Position numbers and translations under genes: made by a program
Source: Chloroflexota bacterium
Lineage (GTDB): Bacteria; Chloroflexota; Anaerolineae; Caldilineales; Caldilineaceae
Reading direction: 5' to 3'
DNA: 5,729 nucleotides
NCBI GenBank assembly: GCA_016199425.1
Contig: JACQGT010000575.1
Location: forward strand, 1 to 5,729
Part shown: one piece after another, positions 4,961 through 5,729 of the stretch
How positions within the stretch are numbered: the first letter of the stretch is position 1
Layout: each line of letters begins with the position of its first letter
The notes under the pieces: generated by a model
Database searches by the model: none
What the model was told of the DNA's origin: nothing
What the model saw: the letters and a program-made list of their open reading frames with translations, nothing else

Positions 4961-5729
4961 TGAACTCAGCCGCTCCGCCAGCCCCGTGTACCGCTCCGCC
5001 ACCCGGTTGTTGCGTACGGCCAGACCGATGGCTTTGGGTTGGCCCACCAGCACCACCAGCCGCCGGGCCCGGGTGACAGCCGTGTAGAGCAGATTGCGTT
5101 GCAGCATCATATAATGGGTTGTCAGCACAGGAATCACGACGACGGGAAACTCGCTGCCTTGGGCTTTGTGGACGCTGACCGCGTAGGCGTGGGTCAACTC
5201 GTCCAGTTCCAGAAAGTCGTAGGCCACGGGCCGCCCGTCGATGGAGACCACCACCTGCTGCTCAATCGCATCCAGCCCGGTGATGTGGCCCATATCCCCA
5301 TTATACACCTCTTTGTCGTAGTTGTTGCGAATCTGCATCACCCGGTCGCCCACGCGGAAGATGCGGCTGCCCACCATCCGTTCGGGCCTGTTCGCAGCGG
5401 GCGGGTTGACTGCCTGTTGGATAGCTTCGTTGAGCGCGCCCACGCCCACGACGCCCCGGTGCATGGGGCTGAGGACCTGAATATCCTGGGGTGGGATGGC
5501 GAAGCGGCGGGGGATGCGCTCCCGCACCAGCTCCACGACGAGCTGCGCGGCCCGCTCCGGCTCCTCTGTCCGAAAGAGGAAGAAGTCAGTGGCCTTGTCG
5601 TTGTCCAGCACAGGCATCTGCCCCCGGTTGATGCGGTGGGCGTTCTCGATAATGTAACTGCCCGCGGCCTGGCGAAAGATCGTATCCAGCCGCACCACCG
5701 CCGCGCCGGCCAGATTCTCGCCTCTCCCC
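4952..5729 (-). CDS. recD2: RecD2-type ATP-dependent DNA helicase, C-terminal part
   Basis: The C-terminal 258 residues of a superfamily 1B (RecD-like) 5'-3' DNA helicase; the full protein is usually 700-850 aa. The reading frame stays open to the window edge (first whole codon at 5728), so the GTG at 5698 is internal. The visible piece starts just before the conserved IFRQAAGSYIIENAHRIN segment, helicase motif III-IV territory. It continues with QVLSPMHRGVVGV (residues 84-96 of the fragment), the GDRVMQIRNNYDKEVYNGDMG block (127-147), motif V HAYAVSVHKAQGSEFP (180-195) and motif VI RNLLYTAVTRAR (211-222). The Walker A and B motifs lie outside the window. RecD2 proteins act in repair and replication-fork maintenance without RecBC. 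The last residues (SGD) and the TAG stop are encoded by heptad-repeat sequence, so the original C-terminus may have been altered by the array. Confidence 0.93.
   Translation of the reverse strand, partial: GRGENLAGAAVVRLDTIFRQAAGSYIIENAHRINRGQMPVLDNDKATDFFLFRTEEPERAAQLVVELVRERIPRRFAIPPQDIQVLSPMHRGVVGVGALNEAIQQAVNPPAANRPERMVGSRIFRVGDRVMQIRNNYDKEVYNGDMGHITGLDAIEQQVVVSIDGRPVAYDFLELDELTHAYAVSVHKAQGSEFPVVVIPVLTTHYMMLQRNLLYTAVTRARRLVVLVGQPKAIGLAVRNNRVAERYTGLAERLSSGD

Noticed and set aside
5696..5698. GTG at 5698 as the start of a short helicase protein.
   Set aside because: The frame stays open upstream to the window edge and continues RecD2-like sequence, so this is an internal valine.

Overview
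This 5.7-kb window is bacterial and GC-rich, and every gene I can support is read from the minus strand. Compact operons, plain enzyme families and many short intergenic repeats with a 7-bp period suggest an environmental Chloroflexota-type (Anaerolineae/Caldilinea-like) genome. That assignment is an inference from style, and no marker gene proves it.

Layout in transcription order (right to left). The C-terminal part of a RecD2-type DNA helicase (4952-5729, 5' end outside the window) ends inside a heptad-repeat array. A second, inverted array (4832-4894) separates it from a sugar-phosphate isomerase/epimerase-like TIM-barrel protein (4039-4812). A 120-bp gap with an inverted repeat and a candidate promoter follows. 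Next is a tightly packed group: an 80-aa acidic protein (3676-3918), a 102-aa coiled-coil-like protein (3371-3679), an HNH nuclease-fold protein (2887-3384) and a nucleotidyltransferase-fold protein (2036-2863). The first three overlap one another. After a 125-bp AT-rich repeat-containing gap comes a nitrilase-superfamily amidohydrolase, probably a beta-ureidopropionase (1038-1910). A hairpin-forming heptad-repeat element (951-1036) separates it from a dihydropyrimidinase/hydantoinase (1-923, C-terminus outside the window).

The dihydropyrimidinase and the ureidopropionase-like enzyme catalyse consecutive steps: ring opening of a dihydropyrimidine or hydantoin, then hydrolysis of the resulting N-carbamoyl amino acid. 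They probably form one catabolic operon. The HNH group is visibly less GC-rich than its flanks and looks like an accessory cassette of unknown role. It is the best candidate here for an undescribed small system. The other notable structure is the repeat family: two loci share the same design of inverted heptad arrays around a spacer. One locus is a perfect 33-bp stem with a 5-nt loop. The other supplies the stop codon of the helicase gene.
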